6,394 bases of DNA. It comes from Bacillota bacterium. GTDB lineage: Bacteria; Bacillota; Clostridia; Peptostreptococcales; Anaerovoracaceae. Where the stretch lies: assembly GCA_016280485.1 (NCBI GenBank), contig JAEEGU010000032.1:1-6394 (forward strand), given 5' to 3'. The notes below the pieces were generated by a model. It did no database searches, was not told the origin of the DNA, and saw only the letters and a program-made list of their open reading frames with translations. The number at the start of each line of letters is the position of its first letter. The stretch's first letter is position 1. Positions 5,880-6,394 of this stretch are shown here, piece after piece. A program made the translations under genes and the position numbers.

Positions 5880-5890
5880 TTGTAATCGGT

Positions 5891-5920
5891 ATTATCATCG
5901 TGATAATTCACGCTGATAAT
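5891..5920. promoter_or_regulatory. 30-bp dyad spanning the likely promoter of the XRE gene
   Basis: ATTATCA-t-CGTGA and TCACG-c-TGATAAT are symmetric arms matching at 12 of 15 positions. Inside it, ATTATCA-TCG-TGATAAT (5891-5907) is itself a perfect 7-bp inverted repeat. On the plus strand TTATCA (5892-5897), 17 bases, and GATAAT (5915-5920) make a plausible promoter for the regulator, so a protein bound here could autoregulate it. Confidence 0.55.
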
Positions 5921-5950
5921 AGTTTATTATAACTTTAATGGAGGTTGAAC

Positions 5951-6262
5951 ATGGAGCTTGATTACATAAGGCAAAAGATAACAGACTTGCGCATTAAAAA
6001 AGGCGTTTCTGAATATAAAATGAGTTTAGACCTTGGACATAGCAAGAGTTATATCCAAAGTATATCTTCTGGCAGAGCACTCCCGTCCCTCCAGGAATTT
6101 CTTACGATTTGCGATTATTTTAAGATAACGCCTCTGCAGTTCTTTGATTCCGAAAATGATGAACCGATTCTAATAAATGAACTTATTGAAAAAGTTTCTT
6201 CACTTGCTCCCAAAGATTTGGAACTGCTAATTTCAATAGCCGATAGATTAAGAGTACCTTGA
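5951..6262 (+). CDS. XRE/Cro-CI family helix-turn-helix regulator
   Basis: A 103-residue DNA-binding protein. Residues about 5-62 form the five-helix Cro/CI-type domain: YIRQKITDLRIKKG, then SEYKMSLDLGHSKSYIQSISSG (helix-turn-helix with recognition helix around SKSYIQSIS), then LPSLQEFLTICDYFKITPLQFF, the closing helices typical of this family. Residues 63-103 are a short acidic linker and a Leu/Ile-rich helix (LEKDLELLISIADRL-like) that may dimerise. GGAGG at 5940-5944 lies 6 bases before ATG 5951; an in-frame TTG at 5945 is less likely because it would overlap the ribosome binding site. It is divergent from the lipoprotein gene, with operator-like dyads in between, and is followed by a plus-strand terminator, so it is monocistronic. 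It probably represses itself and/or the lipoprotein operon; no ligand-binding domain is seen. Family is firm, targets inferred. Confidence 0.9.
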   Translation: MELDYIRQKITDLRIKKGVSEYKMSLDLGHSKSYIQSISSGRALPSLQEFLTICDYFKITPLQFFDSENDEPILINELIEKVSSLAPKDLELLISIADRLRVP

Positions 6263-6273
6263 TAGCAAGTTCC

Positions 6274-6314
6274 CATTATGACTAAATGGCGAGTCACTTC
6301 GCTCCTAGTCATAT
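6274..6314 (+). repeat. 41-bp hairpin repeat, copy 1
   Basis: ATGACTA (6278-6284) pairs with TAGTCAT (6306-6312), enclosing a second 4-bp stem GCGA/TCGC (6289-6292, 6299-6302). It matches copy 2 at 34 of 41 positions by direct comparison. It lies 11 bases past the XRE stop and lacks a T-tract, so it is not by itself a good terminator. Confidence 0.7.
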
Positions 6315-6346
6315 AAATGCCGCCTACAATCACAAAAAATTGATCA

Positions 6347-6387
6347 CATTATGACTAGGACGCGAGTCACCGCTCTCCTAGTCATAT
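6347..6387 (+). repeat. 41-bp hairpin repeat, copy 2
   Basis: Same element 73 bases downstream of copy 1. Shared blocks are CATTATGACTA, GAGTCAC in the loop and TAGTCATAT at the end. Here the stem is longer (10 bp) because GGA pairs with TCC, positions that are unpaired in copy 1. Confidence 0.7.
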
Positions 6388-6394
6388 TTTTTTC
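6351..6394 (+). terminator. Intrinsic terminator downstream of the XRE gene
   Basis: ATGACTAGGA (6351-6360) and TCCTAGTCAT (6376-6385) form a perfect 10-bp stem, followed by A and seven T residues (6387-6393). It is built from copy 2 of the 41-bp repeat and lies about 90 bases past the XRE stop. Confidence 0.82.

Noticed and set aside
6115..6333. Minus-strand frame across the XRE gene and the first hairpin repeat
   Set aside because: Its N-terminus is a translation of the palindromic repeat and the rest is antisense to the XRE gene; no family resemblance.

Overview
The window looks like chromosomal DNA of a low-to-mid GC Gram-positive of the phylum Bacillota, probably class Clostridia. Reasons: strong AAGGAGG-type ribosome binding sites; a DUF1292 (YrzB/UPF0473-like) gene; a clostridial-type FAD oxidoreductase with a cysteine cluster; an Lgt variant with a GCCYG motif; and DUF4190 and FxLYD-type lipoprotein genes. 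Genus cannot be named from sequence alone.

Left half (1-3080, all minus strand, visibly GC-richer): reading in transcription order from the right, a promoter, tRNA-Leu(CAG) with encoded CCA, an intrinsic terminator, rlmN (radical-SAM 23S rRNA/tRNA A2 methyltransferase), a small acidic DUF1292 protein, a second intrinsic terminator, and an FAD-dependent oxidoreductase that runs off the left edge. This is ordinary core-genome content. Two of the genes start directly behind a terminator hairpin with no convincing private promoter.

Right half (3080-6394, visibly AT-richer): a plus-strand standalone gene resembling the LPD3 domain of phage/mobile-element polyvalent proteins, driven by a near-consensus promoter, converges on a minus-strand group read from right to left: an FxLYD-like lipoprotein, a DUF4190 membrane protein, a terminator, and a divergent Lgt-family enzyme. 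A small XRE-family regulator diverges from the lipoprotein gene. The roughly 200 bp between them hold a perfect-consensus minus promoter with a perfect dyad (ACCGAT-N3-ATCGGT) in its spacer, a second minus promoter, and a 30-bp dyad spanning the likely plus promoter. After the regulator come two copies of a 41-bp hairpin-forming repeat, the second acting as its terminator.

Working idea (inference): the right half is an accessory, autoregulated envelope module in which the XRE protein controls a surface lipoprotein and its membrane partner. The adjacent Lgt-family enzyme is in position to lipidate the lipoprotein or related proteins. No transposase, integrase, CRISPR array or rRNA is visible.
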